Shown: positions 6,923 to 15,231 of the stretch, piece by piece | Layout: the number at the start of each line of letters is the position of its first letter | Numbering within the stretch: position 1 is the first letter of the stretch | DNA from: QPIN01 sp964399475 | GTDB lineage: Bacteria > Pseudomonadota > Gammaproteobacteria > Methylococcales > Methylomonadaceae | Length of the DNA stretch: 19,677 nucleotides | Reading direction: 5' to 3' | Assembly (NCBI GenBank): GCA_964399475.1 | Contig: CAYNRB010000039.1 | Coordinates: forward strand, 1 to 19,677 | The notes under the pieces: model-generated | The model's database searches: none | Told to the model about the DNA's origin: nothing | Seen by the model: only the letters and a program-made list of their open reading frames with translations | Made by a program: the position numbers and the translations under genes

Positions 6923-7401
6923 TGACTATAGACGAATTAGACAGAAAAATTATTTTAGCAACCCAGTCTGGCTTACCCTTGGTTTCTAAACCCTATCACA
7001 CACTAGCTGATCAACTTGAAATATCCGCCGATGAAATTATGCAACGCATGCGCGCCCTGCAAAATAATGGGGTAATTCGGCGAATCGGCGCAGTCCCCAA
7101 TCACTATAAATTAGGCTATCGATTTAATGGTATGACAGTCTGGGATATTGTCGATGAAAAAATTGACCTGCTGGGCGAACAGGTTGGAAAATTAGATTTT
7201 GTCAGCCACTGTTACCATCGCCCCAGACATTTACCTGAATGGCCATACAACCTGTTTGCCATGGTGCATAGTAAAGATGAACTAGGGGTAAAAGCAAAAA
7301 TCAGCATAATCACTGAATTATTAGGTGAATTCAATCAAAGACAAGATGTGTTATACAGTAGTCGAATTTTAAAAAAAACTGGTTTACGATTAGGAAATTA
7401 A
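6922..7401 (+). CDS. siroheme decarboxylase subunit NirH
   Basis: Fourth subunit of the decarboxylase set, 159 residues from the ATG at 6922 in a TGATG overlap with nirG; an adjacent TTG at 6919 is a less likely start. The L/H-type signature CYHRPRHLPEWPYNLFAMVHS is clear, with the HTH-like segment GVIRRIGAVPNHYKLGY before it. NirJ starts 1 base after its stop. All four subunits are separate genes here; some bacteria have them fused. Confidence 0.87.
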   Translation: MTIDELDRKIILATQSGLPLVSKPYHTLADQLEISADEIMQRMRALQNNGVIRRIGAVPNHYKLGYRFNGMTVWDIVDEKIDLLGEQVGKLDFVSHCYHRPRHLPEWPYNLFAMVHSKDELGVKAKISIITELLGEFNQRQDVLYSSRILKKTGLRLGN

Positions 7402-7402
7402 A

Positions 7403-8542
7403 ATGTTTCGTTTAAGTCAATACATGCGTGAAATTCTCAACCCAACAGCGCTAAAACCGATCAGAAAACCATCTGGCCCCGTGGTTATTTGGAATCTTAT
7501 CCGACGCTGTAATCTAACCTGTAAACATTGCTATACCACCTCGGCAGACATTAATTTTCCAGGCGAATTAACCACCCAGGAAATTTATGATGTTATGGAT
7601 GATTTGAAAGATTTTAAAGTCCCAGTACTGATTCTTTCGGGGGGTGAACCCTTATTACACCCCGATATTTTCACTATTTCAAAACGGGCTAAAGATCTAG
7701 GATTTTATGTAGCACTATCCAGTAATGGCACCTTAATCACGCCTAAAAACATCAATCAAATTGCTGAAATTGGCTATCAATATATTGGTGTTAGTCTGGA
7801 TGGTATTGGTGCAACCCATGATAATTTTAGACAAAAACAGGGCTCGTTTGCAGCGTCAATGGAAGGTATTCGCTTGTGCAGGGACAAAGGCATCAAGGCA
7901 GGCATTCGTTTTACGCTGACGCAGGATAATGTGCAGGATTTCCCCGCCATGTTAGAGCTGATGGATGATGAGGATATTGATAAATTCTATTTATCACATC
8001 TGAATTATGGAGGGCGTGGTAATAAAAACCGTAAAGTCGATGCTGAATTCACAATGACCCGCGATGTAATGACCCAGTTATTCGAAGCCAGTTTACGCTG
8101 GGAAAAATCAGGATTACAGCGTGAGATTGTTACCGGAAATAACGATGCAGATGCGGTTTATTTTTTGCACTGGGTTAAAGAAAATTTTGCCGACCAGGCA
8201 GAACATATCCATGCAAAACTTAATCAATGGGGAGGGAATTCTTCTGGTGTCAATGTTGCCAATATTGATAATTTAGGAAATGTCCATCCTGATACATTCT
8301 GGTGGCATTATAATCTTGGCAATGTCAAAGACAGAACCTTTTCAGAAATTTGGAAAGATACATCGGATCCGCTAATGGCAGGTTTAAAAGCCAATCCTCG
8401 TCCCTTAAAAGGACGCTGTGGCTCCTGTGATTATCAGTCAATTTGTAATGGCAACACGCGGGTTCGAGCGCATCAGGTATATCAGGATGCATGGCAGGAA
8501 GACCCAGGGTGTTATCTAAACAATGCGGAATTAGTCTCTTAA
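7403..8542 (+). CDS. heme d1 biosynthesis radical SAM protein NirJ
   Basis: Radical SAM enzyme that modifies didecarboxysiroheme by removing propionate side chains during heme d1 synthesis. The 379 residues match the family length. The SAM [4Fe-4S] motif is C36-x3-C40-x2-C43 (RRCNLTCKHCYT), followed by LSGGEPLLHPD. The C-terminal segment has GRCGSCDYQSICNGNTRVRA and a further GCYL cysteine, the SPASM-like auxiliary cluster region. The related AhbC/AhbD of alternative heme b synthesis are excluded by the surrounding nirF, nirC and cd1 genes. It is the last gene of the locus and ends 10 bases from the convergent ppk1, leaving no room for a strong terminator. Confidence 0.92.
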   Translation: MFRLSQYMREILNPTALKPIRKPSGPVVIWNLIRRCNLTCKHCYTTSADINFPGELTTQEIYDVMDDLKDFKVPVLILSGGEPLLHPDIFTISKRAKDLGFYVALSSNGTLITPKNINQIAEIGYQYIGVSLDGIGATHDNFRQKQGSFAASMEGIRLCRDKGIKAGIRFTLTQDNVQDFPAMLELMDDEDIDKFYLSHLNYGGRGNKNRKVDAEFTMTRDVMTQLFEASLRWEKSGLQREIVTGNNDADAVYFLHWVKENFADQAEHIHAKLNQWGGNSSGVNVANIDNLGNVHPDTFWWHYNLGNVKDRTFSEIWKDTSDPLMAGLKANPRPLKGRCGSCDYQSICNGNTRVRAHQVYQDAWQEDPGCYLNNAELVS

Positions 8543-8552
8543 AAGATAATTG

Positions 8553-10622
8553 TCACTGAAGCATTTTTAACAATTCGCTTTGTACTATAAAGGCTTCTTC
8601 TCCATCTATTGGTGATGCCAATTCGTATGTTCCATCACTTTGTAACAGCCAAGCTTGGGTGTTATCTTTTAAATAACAATCTAAATCCTTGAGCACTCTG
8701 TTTTGTAATTTTTTATTATCAATAGGGAAACAGGTTTCAACTCGTCTAAACATATTTCTGCTCATTAAATCTGCACTTGCCGCATAAACTTCCCATTCAC
8801 CATTGTTTTCAAATGCAAAAACCCGAGTATGCTCAAGAAATCTACCTATAATTGAACGTACTTCAATATTTTCCGAAATACCTTCAATCCCTGGACGCAA
8901 ACAACAAACCCCTCTGACAATTAATCGAACTTGAACACTCGCCTGCGAGGCTCTATATAAAGCACGAATCAACTCTTCTTCATCAACTGCATTCACTTTA
9001 ATCACTATACTGGCTGGTAATCCATTGTTTTTATTTTCAATCTCCCTATCAATTTTTTCTATCAAGCCTTTATGCAAAGTAAAAGGTGATTGTAATAATT
9101 TATGTAATTTTGCTACTTTGCCTAAACTGGTTAATTGTACAAAAATACGTCTGACATCTTCACCTAACTCTTTATTACAGGAAAACAACCCATAATCAGT
9201 ATAAAGCCTAGCTGTTTTAGGATGATAATTTCCAGTTCCGATGTGCACATAATTACGTAAATTTTTTCCTTCTTTTCTTAAAATCAAACACATTTTGGCA
9301 TGGGTTTTATAACCGACCACCCCATACACAACATGTACTGCAGCTTCTTGTAATGTAGAAGCTAATCCAATATTTTCTTTCTCATCAAAACGGGCACGTA
9401 GTTCAATAACAACAGTGACCTCCTTGCCAGCAATTGCAGCTTTTACTAAGGCAGAGACAACAGGTGAATCTACGCCTGCTCTATATAGGGTTTGTTTTAT
9501 TGCCAGTACATTGGGATCAATTGCAGCCTGGCGTATAAACTCAACCACGGGCAAAAATGATTCATACGGATGATGTAACAAGATATCCTGTTTTTTTATC
9601 GCCTCAAAAATATTTTTCTTTCTTCCTAGTTGAGTGGGAACAAACGGTTTAAAAGGCGGAAACTTAAGATCAGGTCGATCTATTAAACTATAAATCTCAA
9701 ATAAACGGCTTAAATTGACTGGGCCTTTTGCTTGAAATATGCGTCCAGCATTCATTTTAAAGCGTTCTTTCAAGAAAAAAACCGTTTGTTCAGGACAATT
9801 TTCATCAATTTCCATGCGCACTTCATCGCCATAATTACGCATTAGCAATTCACCTTCTACTGCGTGCATCAGGTCATCAATAGCATCATCATCTACAAAA
9901 AAATCACTGTTTCGAGTCACTCGAAATTGATGACAGCCTTTCACTGTCATCCCAGTAAATAATTCATTGACAAAAGCATGTATGACAGATGAAAGAAATA
10001 CAAAGTCGTAAGGTCCACTGTCTGTCTCATCTGCAGGTAATTGAATAATTCTGGATAATGCTCGAGGAACTTGTAAAATCGCCCGCCCACTATTTCTGCC
10101 AAAAGCATCTTTACCTGTCAATGAAATAATAAAATTCAAACTTTTATTCAGAATTCGTGGAAAAGGATGCGCTGAATCCAGACCCACTGGCGTTAAAATG
10201 GGTAACAATTCCCGATTAAAGAATTTTTCCAGCCATTTTTTTTGTACCGCTGTCCATTTGTCACGGCGTACAAAACAAATATTCTCTTCTTCTAATTCTG
10301 GAAGCAAAATTTCATTGAGAACATAATATTGCTGATTAACCAGCTCATGCGCCATAACGGCGATTTTTTCAAGCTGTTCTTGTGGTGTAAAACCATCTGA
10401 ACTGACTGCACCAGGATCTATATTAGCCATTTGTAAAACACTAGCAACACGCACTTCAAAAAACTCATCCAGATTTGAGCATGAAATGCACAAATAATTA
10501 AGTCGTTCAAGTAAAGGAATTTCTTCATTGGTAGCCTGAGCCAAAACTCGGACATTAAATTCCAAAAAACTTAATTCACGATTAATGTAATACTCTGGTT
10601 TTTCAAGTTCATCTATTTCCAT
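8553..10622 (-). CDS. polyphosphate kinase 1
   Basis: Polyphosphate kinase (PPK1) makes polyphosphate from the terminal phosphate of ATP, reversibly, usually at the membrane. The 689 residues agree with the family. The phosphorylated histidine is H441 in GYKTHAKM and the second active-site histidine is H598 in RFLEHTRVF. The N-terminal YYINRELSFLEFN and LDSAHPFPRILNKSLN segments, and ERFKMNAGRI, fit the family. TGNYHPKTARLYTD has His where many homologues have Asn. The ATG at 10622 is supported by the conserved start of the domain. It is convergent with nirJ and no exopolyphosphatase gene is beside it. Confidence 0.95.
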   Translation of the reverse strand: MEIDELEKPEYYINRELSFLEFNVRVLAQATNEEIPLLERLNYLCISCSNLDEFFEVRVASVLQMANIDPGAVSSDGFTPQEQLEKIAVMAHELVNQQYYVLNEILLPELEEENICFVRRDKWTAVQKKWLEKFFNRELLPILTPVGLDSAHPFPRILNKSLNFIISLTGKDAFGRNSGRAILQVPRALSRIIQLPADETDSGPYDFVFLSSVIHAFVNELFTGMTVKGCHQFRVTRNSDFFVDDDAIDDLMHAVEGELLMRNYGDEVRMEIDENCPEQTVFFLKERFKMNAGRIFQAKGPVNLSRLFEIYSLIDRPDLKFPPFKPFVPTQLGRKKNIFEAIKKQDILLHHPYESFLPVVEFIRQAAIDPNVLAIKQTLYRAGVDSPVVSALVKAAIAGKEVTVVIELRARFDEKENIGLASTLQEAAVHVVYGVVGYKTHAKMCLILRKEGKNLRNYVHIGTGNYHPKTARLYTDYGLFSCNKELGEDVRRIFVQLTSLGKVAKLHKLLQSPFTLHKGLIEKIDREIENKNNGLPASIVIKVNAVDEEELIRALYRASQASVQVRLIVRGVCCLRPGIEGISENIEVRSIIGRFLEHTRVFAFENNGEWEVYAASADLMSRNMFRRVETCFPIDNKKLQNRVLKDLDCYLKDNTQAWLLQSDGTYELASPIDGEEAFIVQSELLKMLQ

Positions 10623-10689
10623 ATTATTTCTTGATTTTGAGTGCTAAGGATGTTTGGTTAAGTATACTCTTTGTCAATGAGAATACCCA

Positions 10690-10790
10690 TCGTAGGTTGG
10701 ATGAGCGATAGCGTTATCCGACATTTCTAACGAAAATGGTTTGATATGCGTTTAATGGCGGAAGGCGCTATCGCTTTTCCGCCCTACGTT
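10690..10790. repeat. inverted pair of GTAGGNNGGA-type palindromic repeats
   Basis: CGTAGGTTGGATGAGCGATA at about 10691-10710 (continuing GCGTTATCCGACA) faces a copy reading GTAGGGCGGAAAAGCGATAG on the other strand (10757-10790). Both belong to a REP-like family with an AGCGATAGCG centre. They lie between ppk1 and the ACC-deaminase-like gene and may form a cruciform or an mRNA stem. Confidence 0.75.
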
Positions 10791-10810
10791 ATAACTCGTA
10801 TGATTAGATA

Positions 10811-10843
10811 GTAAGCTGGATGTACAACAGCGTTATCTGACAT
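10811..10843. repeat. degenerate third copy of the palindromic repeat
   Basis: GTAAGCTGGATGTACAACAG (continuing CGTTATCTGACA) is a direct-orientation, decayed copy of the unit at 10690. It ends 16 bases before the stop codon of the ACC-deaminase-like gene. Confidence 0.5.
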
Positions 10844-10858
10844 TTTTTACAACAAAAA

Positions 10859-11764
10859 TCAGCCTCTTTTTCCCTGCAAACCGCCAGTATGAATCGCTAG
10901 GATTTTTTGATCTGGTTTAAAGTAATCTTGCTGAATTAAATCAAACAAACCAAAAAACATTTTGCCAGTATAGATGGGATCCAGTCCAATATTATACTGT
11001 TTTTCAAACTGCTCCATAAATTCAGTGAGTTCACTGGTTTTTTTCGCAAATCCACCAAAATGATAGTCTAATTTAATTTCCCAGTGGACTCTATTTTCTG
11101 GATTGCCAGTTAATAACTTTTTAACATCGTCAGCTAAAAACCCAGCGCCTTTTAAAGCTGAAAAGCCAATAACCTCAACCTGATCAGATGTGGCTTCAAT
11201 AATTCCAGCTAGAGTTGTTCCTGTTCCACAAGGCACACAAATGGCATCAAATTGCCTATTGATTTCAGAAACCATCTCCCCTACCCCTTTTAAAGCAAGT
11301 TCTGATGAACCGCCTTCTGGCGACCAGTATTCTCCCTTTTGTATTTGAGGCAAATCATCACAACCTCTATACATCCTCAAATCCCGGTATTCTGAACGAG
11401 AAACAAATTTCAATTCCATATCCCAGTTTTGCAAATCATTTAAGGTGGAATTTAATATGGCAGGACGCTCACCTCGTATATAACCAATAGACTTTAACTG
11501 ACACTGTTTGGCTGCGTAAGCCAATGCATGCAGATGATTTGAATAGGCACCGCCCATACTGATAAGCGTATGTTTTTTTTGGTTCAATACCTGATCCAGA
11601 ATATATTTTAATTTACGCCATTTATTTCCGGAAATAACAGAATGCAACAAATCATCACGTTTAACCCATAGCTTAATCCTTTTTTCCTTTAATAAAGGAG
11701 ATGAAATCTGAATTAATGGTGATTGCTTAAATGATTTTTCCAGTGCGACCAGCTTAGGATGCAC
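10859..11764 (-). CDS. PLP-dependent ACC deaminase/D-cysteine desulfhydrase family protein
   Basis: Fold-type II pyridoxal-phosphate enzyme of the ACC deaminase/D-cysteine desulfhydrase family, 301 residues, slightly shorter than typical. K48 in SGNKWRKLKYIL is the expected PLP-binding lysine, and MGGAYSNHLHALA (SNH) contacts the cofactor. PCGTGTTLAG is the phosphate-binding glycine loop. The true substrate cannot be read from the sequence; many members of the family act on D-cysteine or remain untested. The start is GTG at 11764, inside the last codons of folP (11-base overlap), so the two are translationally coupled. A functional link to folate is not evident. Confidence 0.8.
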   Translation of the reverse strand: MHPKLVALEKSFKQSPLIQISSPLLKEKRIKLWVKRDDLLHSVISGNKWRKLKYILDQVLNQKKHTLISMGGAYSNHLHALAYAAKQCQLKSIGYIRGERPAILNSTLNDLQNWDMELKFVSRSEYRDLRMYRGCDDLPQIQKGEYWSPEGGSSELALKGVGEMVSEINRQFDAICVPCGTGTTLAGIIEATSDQVEVIGFSALKGAGFLADDVKKLLTGNPENRVHWEIKLDYHFGGFAKKTSELTEFMEQFEKQYNIGLDPIYTGKMFFGLFDLIQQDYFKPDQKILAIHTGGLQGKRG

Positions 11765-12590
11765 TTTTTTCTCTGGCTAGCTTTATCGCCCAGGCCACAT
11801 CTGCGGCCTGTTTATTTTCTTTAACATCATGCACTCTAAATATTTTCGCACCTGACATTATTCCTAAAGCAGTTGTGACAGCCGTGGCTACAATTAATTC
11901 TCTAGGTTCTGAAACCGTACAGATACTACCCATAAATCGTTTTCGACTGGTACCCAATAAAACCGGAAAGCCCAAGTTAACTATTTCATCTAAAAAAGCC
12001 AGCAAGGCAAGGTTATCTTCGGTTCTTTTTCCAAAACCAATCCCAGGGTCAACAATAATATTCTGTTTTTTTACACCCATTTCTAAAGCTTCAATAACTC
12101 TAGCCTTTAAAGCCTTAGTGACTTCCAAAACCACATTTTCATAAGAAGGTTTTTCTTGCATCGTTTTAGGCGTACCCAACATATGCATTAAAATCACTGG
12201 TATATCTCGCTCACAGGCCAAGGTCAAAATAGCTTTATCGCTTTGTCCCGCTGAAATATCATTGATAATATTGGCTCCAGCATCCAGCGCAGCTTTTGCC
12301 ACTTCACTTAGGGTTGTATCTATACTGATCAATACGCTTTTTGATAACTGTTCTCTAATCACGGAAATAATCGGTACAACTCGCGCTATTTGTTCTTCTT
12401 TACTGACTGATTCAGAACCTGGTCGGGTTGATTCTCCGCCTATATCAATAATATCAGCACCCTCAGACAACATTTTTTTAACCTGTTGCAAGGCTGATTT
12501 GACCTCAATATAGTTACCACCATCAGAAAAACTATCAGGTGTTACATTTAAAATACCCATAATTATAGGTTTACTGATTTTATTGAACAT
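11754..12590 (-). CDS. dihydropteroate synthase
   Basis: FolP condenses p-aminobenzoate with dihydropterin pyrophosphate to form dihydropteroate in folate synthesis. All family motifs are present in 278 residues: MGILNVTPDSFSDGG, DIIDIGGESTRPGSE, ISIDTT, NDISAG, HMLGTPKTMQ, DPGIGFGKRTEDN, LLGTSRKRF and the C-terminal RVHDV. The ATG at 12590 gives the standard N-terminus. It is divergent from a cluster containing a second, distant dihydropteroate-synthase-like gene (13358-14758), so folate and methanopterin versions stand on either side of one intergenic region. Confidence 0.96.
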   Translation of the reverse strand: MFNKISKPIIMGILNVTPDSFSDGGNYIEVKSALQQVKKMLSEGADIIDIGGESTRPGSESVSKEEQIARVVPIISVIREQLSKSVLISIDTTLSEVAKAALDAGANIINDISAGQSDKAILTLACERDIPVILMHMLGTPKTMQEKPSYENVVLEVTKALKARVIEALEMGVKKQNIIVDPGIGFGKRTEDNLALLAFLDEIVNLGFPVLLGTSRKRFMGSICTVSEPRELIVATAVTTALGIMSGAKIFRVHDVKENKQAADVAWAIKLAREKSAS

Positions 12591-12610
12591 TAAATTTCCT
12601 ATGCATTAAA

Positions 12611-12775
12611 CTATACTTCGCTCGGTCACGGTTGCGGATTTCTAACGGTCGTTTTTTGCCGATAGACTACGTTTCTGAAACAGTTGCGTAGCCTGCTATG
12701 CGTCTGTTTCAGTGTCTTGCTATCGACAAAAATCTACGCGCTATAAATTCCGTAATCGTAACCACGCAAAGTAAA
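12611..12775 (-). repeat. long hairpin repeat, copy D (degenerate)
   Basis: Copy in reverse orientation in the folP/flavoprotein divergent gap. The tip GTTGCGTAGC-CTG-CTATGCGTC (about 12683-12704) matches the family core closely. Inner arms TTTTTTGCCGATAGAC and TGCTATCGACAAAAA pair. The outer arms (about 12617-12650 and 12735-12770) are only roughly two-thirds complementary, so this copy looks older or more decayed. It lies just upstream of the TATAAT at 12790. Confidence 0.7.
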
Positions 12776-12789
12776 CAAAATAGTTCGGG

Positions 12790-12808
12790 TATAATATGAG
12801 CCCATATT
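12790..12808 (+). promoter_or_regulatory. possible promoter -10 and overlapping palindrome
   Basis: TATAAT at 12790-12795 lies 29 bases before the flavoprotein ATG at 12825. The -35 region is poor. It overlaps AATATGAGCCCATATT (12793-12808), a 16-base imperfect palindrome that could be an operator. This is the only sharp promoter-like signal before the cofactor cluster. Confidence 0.35.
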
Positions 12809-12824
12809 AATCACCCATACAACA

Positions 12825-13361
12825 ATGAAGCAACCACGAATAGCATGGGCCATCACGGGTTCAGGTCATTATATAGAAGAATGCCTCGCATTCCTGCTTA
12901 CTCTTGAAAATGTCGATATATATTTAAGTCAGGCTGGCGAAGAAGTACTTAAAATGTATGGTGTAGATTTAAATCAGGTGCGAAACAGACATTCAGTTTA
13001 CCGAGACAAAGCGGCTTCATCACCACCAGTCGGTCATTTTTATAAAGGCTACTACCATACCTTTGTCATGGCTCCCACCACTTCCAACACGATTGCTAAA
13101 TGTGTATTGGGCATTGCGGACTCACTAGTCACTAATTTATATTCCCAGGCTGGAAAGTGTCGTGTTCAGAGTATTGTTTATCCTTGTGATATTGCTCCTG
13201 AAATGGAAACCACTGCACCAGGCGGAAAAGTCATGGTATACCCTCGAAAAATTGACCTTGAATCTACCGATAAAATTCGTGATTTTGAATATACACAAGT
13301 CGTAGAAAGTGTTGATGAATTAATTATTGCAGTCAAACAGCGTCTTAAATCACTGGCATGA
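12825..13361 (+). CDS. AfpA/DmrB-type flavoprotein (probable methanopterin reduction)
   Basis: Flavoprotein of the HFCD/DmrB-like family, 178 residues. In methylotrophs and archaea such proteins (archaeoflavoprotein A, dihydromethanopterin reductase) are linked to reducing dihydromethanopterin to the tetrahydro form or to related electron transfer. The visible signature is the N-terminal IAWAITGSGHYIEEC FMN-binding turn and MAPTTSNTIAKCVLGIADSL, followed by YPCDIAPE. The ATG at 12825 opens the conserved turn. It overlaps the next gene by an ATGA, indicating one transcript. The exact reaction is inferred from family and neighbours. Confidence 0.75.
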   Translation: MKQPRIAWAITGSGHYIEECLAFLLTLENVDIYLSQAGEEVLKMYGVDLNQVRNRHSVYRDKAASSPPVGHFYKGYYHTFVMAPTTSNTIAKCVLGIADSLVTNLYSQAGKCRVQSIVYPCDIAPEMETTAPGGKVMVYPRKIDLESTDKIRDFEYTQVVESVDELIIAVKQRLKSLA

Positions 13362-14758
13362 GTAATACCCCTGAACATATCTTGTTTTTAACCGGAAAAT
13401 TTGCCCAGAAACAGCTCCAGCAAATTCTGGAAAAAATGCAGCCTGAATTCACCTATACCATTCATCAGCCAGGTGTTAAAGTCGCTGCATTAATGACTGC
13501 TGAAATGCTGAGTCGGCGCTTAAAAGATACCTTTAATGCGGATAGAATCATACTCCCAGGACGTTGTCGTGGAGATATTGAATCTCTTTCTGCAGAACTG
13601 GGGTTACCTATAGAACGTGGGCCTGAAGAATTAAAAGATTTACCTTTATTTTTTGGTAAAGCAGCCCATCAATATGATTTATCTCAATACAAAGTCAAAA
13701 TTTTTGCAGAAATAGTCGATGCACCCAACATTAGTGTTGATGATGTGATCAAACGTGCCTATTATTATAAAAAAAATGGGGCAGATGTAATTGATATTGG
13801 CTGTCTGCCGGAAACTCTCTTTCCCCACATGGAAGAGATTATCCGTACCTTAAAACAAGAAGGCTTTACGGTCAGCATTGACTCCCTGGAAAATGATGAT
13901 TTGCTCAGAGGTGGAAATGCAGGTGCGGACTATATGCTCAGCCTGACCAATAAAAGTATCTGGATAGCGGATGAAGTTGATACGATACCTATATTAATTC
14001 CTGAAATACACGGAGATTTATCCTCTTTAGAACCTGCAATTTCAATTTTACGCGAGAAAAACAAAGCCTTTATTGTCGATCCTATTCTAGACCCCATCCA
14101 TTTTGGTTTTACAGAATCAATCACTCGTAATTATAATTTTAGGCAACAATATCCAGATATTGAAATGATGTTGGGGATAGGCAATATTACCGAACTTACA
14201 CATGCTGATACGTCTGGAATGAACACTCTATTACTGGGCATTTGTTCTGAACTGAATATTAATTATATATTAGCAACTCAAGTCAGCCAGCATGCCTGTC
14301 GAGCCATAAAAGAAGCGGATCAAGCGCGTCGAATAATGAATGCCGCCCAACAAAATAATACCTTGCCTAAGCATATTAATCCTAGCTTAATGACCGTACA
14401 CGATCCCTCCCCTTTCCCATATAACAAAGTGGAAATAGAGGAGTTTGCAGCTCAGATAAGAGACCCCAGCTTTCGTATACAAACTAGTAGCGAAGGAATA
14501 CACATTTATAATCGGGATGGCTTACATACTGCCACAGATCCCTTTGAACTATTCCCTAAATTGCAAGTAGAAAATGATGGAGGACATGCCTTTTACTTAG
14601 GTGTAGAACTTGCGCGTGCAGAAATTTCCTGGCAATTAGGTAAACGCTTTAATCAGGATCAAGCATTAGCATGGGGCTGTGCAACCGAACTAAACGATAT
14701 TACAATTGACTTACATTCATTCAAACCCGCTGGAACTACCTTAAGGAGTAAGAAATAA
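13358..14758 (+). CDS. dihydropteroate synthase-like DUF6513 protein
   Basis: Large relative of dihydropteroate synthase, 466 residues, of the DUF6513 type found with bacterial tetrahydromethanopterin genes. The N-terminal 110 residues (LFLTGKFAQKQL, then RIILPGRCRGD) are a family-specific domain. The TIM-barrel pterin-binding part is about residues 115-300, with DVIDIGC, SIDSLE and MLGIGN replacing the FolP motifs. The C-terminal part has TSSEGIHIYNRDGLH. It probably joins the pterin to the arylamine moiety in methanopterin synthesis, the step FolP performs for folate; that role is inference from context and family. It overlaps the flavoprotein gene by 4 bases. Confidence 0.8.
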   Translation: MSNTPEHILFLTGKFAQKQLQQILEKMQPEFTYTIHQPGVKVAALMTAEMLSRRLKDTFNADRIILPGRCRGDIESLSAELGLPIERGPEELKDLPLFFGKAAHQYDLSQYKVKIFAEIVDAPNISVDDVIKRAYYYKKNGADVIDIGCLPETLFPHMEEIIRTLKQEGFTVSIDSLENDDLLRGGNAGADYMLSLTNKSIWIADEVDTIPILIPEIHGDLSSLEPAISILREKNKAFIVDPILDPIHFGFTESITRNYNFRQQYPDIEMMLGIGNITELTHADTSGMNTLLLGICSELNINYILATQVSQHACRAIKEADQARRIMNAAQQNNTLPKHINPSLMTVHDPSPFPYNKVEIEEFAAQIRDPSFRIQTSSEGIHIYNRDGLHTATDPFELFPKLQVENDGGHAFYLGVELARAEISWQLGKRFNQDQALAWGCATELNDITIDLHSFKPAGTTLRSKK

Positions 14759-14797
14759 ATAACTTAGGTGATTTCCAATAATAAATATGCCAGAATT

Positions 14798-14892
14798 GCG
14801 TAGAATTTTTGTTTCTGATCAAACAATCTCAAGAGGCGCATAGTTATTCTACGTAACGATTGAGATGGTTTGATCAGGAACAAAAAGACAAG
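14798..14892 (+). repeat. long hairpin repeat, copy E1
   Basis: Forward copy with the box AATTTTTGT at about 14804-14812 and ACAAAAAGACAAG at about 14880-14892. The inner copy-specific stem TTTCTGATCAAAC-AATCTCA pairs with 14861-14880 almost perfectly, and the tip GAGGCGCATAG...CTACGTAAC is at about 14833-14857. It lacks a matching outer arm, because its right side is fused directly to copy E2. Confidence 0.85.
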
Positions 14893-14896
14893 AAAG

Positions 14897-14984
14897 TTTT
14901 GTCTGTCATAGTTTGTATAGCAATAGTTACATAGCCTACTATGCGCCCATTGCTATACAAACTATGACAAACAAAAATACTGCG
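14897..14984 (-). repeat. long hairpin repeat, copy E2
   Basis: Reverse copy placed 4 bases after E1. Its inner stem is a perfect 18-base inverted repeat (14907-14924 with 14949-14966), and the tip GTTACATAGCC-TACTATGCGCC is at about 14925-14947. The closing box ACAAAAATACTGCG is at about 14971-14984. Confidence 0.85.
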
Positions 14985-15051
14985 TCATAATGTATCTGCT
15001 ATAAATTCCAGGGGGAAATGGAGACCGACAGCCATTCAGACATGCCATCAA

Positions 15052-15136
15052 TGTAGCTCGGATGGAGCGTAGCGGAATCCGGGGTTAGTCTCGTATCATT
15101 CCTTCTCGGATTTCGCTGCGCAACATCCAGGCTACC
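15052..15136. repeat. GTAGCTCGGATGGAGCG-type palindromic repeat
   Basis: Two arms of about 32 bases (15052-15084 and 15104-15136) face each other with several mismatches. They read GTAGCTCGGATGGAGCGTAG on the left and, on the opposite strand, GTAGCCTGGATGTTGCGCAG on the right. This resembles the intergenic REP-like palindromes common in gammaproteobacteria. It lies upstream of the DUF447 gene. Confidence 0.75.
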
Positions 15137-15231
15137 TGTAAATTCTATATCAGTGGCGGTTGCTCTGGGTTTTATAGATGATACGTCATAATGTACAATT
15201 TATTTATTTTTCATTCCTTACAAAAGAAGAC

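Larger units (their letters stand above)
14759..15231. other. 473-base repeat-filled gap
   Basis: No gene is supported here. The gap holds hairpin copies E1 and E2 back to back (14798-14984), a REP-like palindrome (15052-15136) and an exact 12-base direct repeat CGTCATAATGTA at 14983-14994 and 15184-15195 that brackets that palindrome. It separates two halves of one functional cluster. Confidence 0.7.

Noticed and set aside
5535..8542. AhbA/AhbB/AhbC alternative heme b pathway
   Set aside because: The neighbours nirF, nirC and a cytochrome cd1 protein and the four separate decarboxylase genes point to heme d1.
15178..15231. Upstream ATG of the DUF447 gene
   Set aside because: The extra 18 residues have no family match and sit in repeat-rich DNA, while the ATG at 15232 begins the conserved IxEVIVTT segment.
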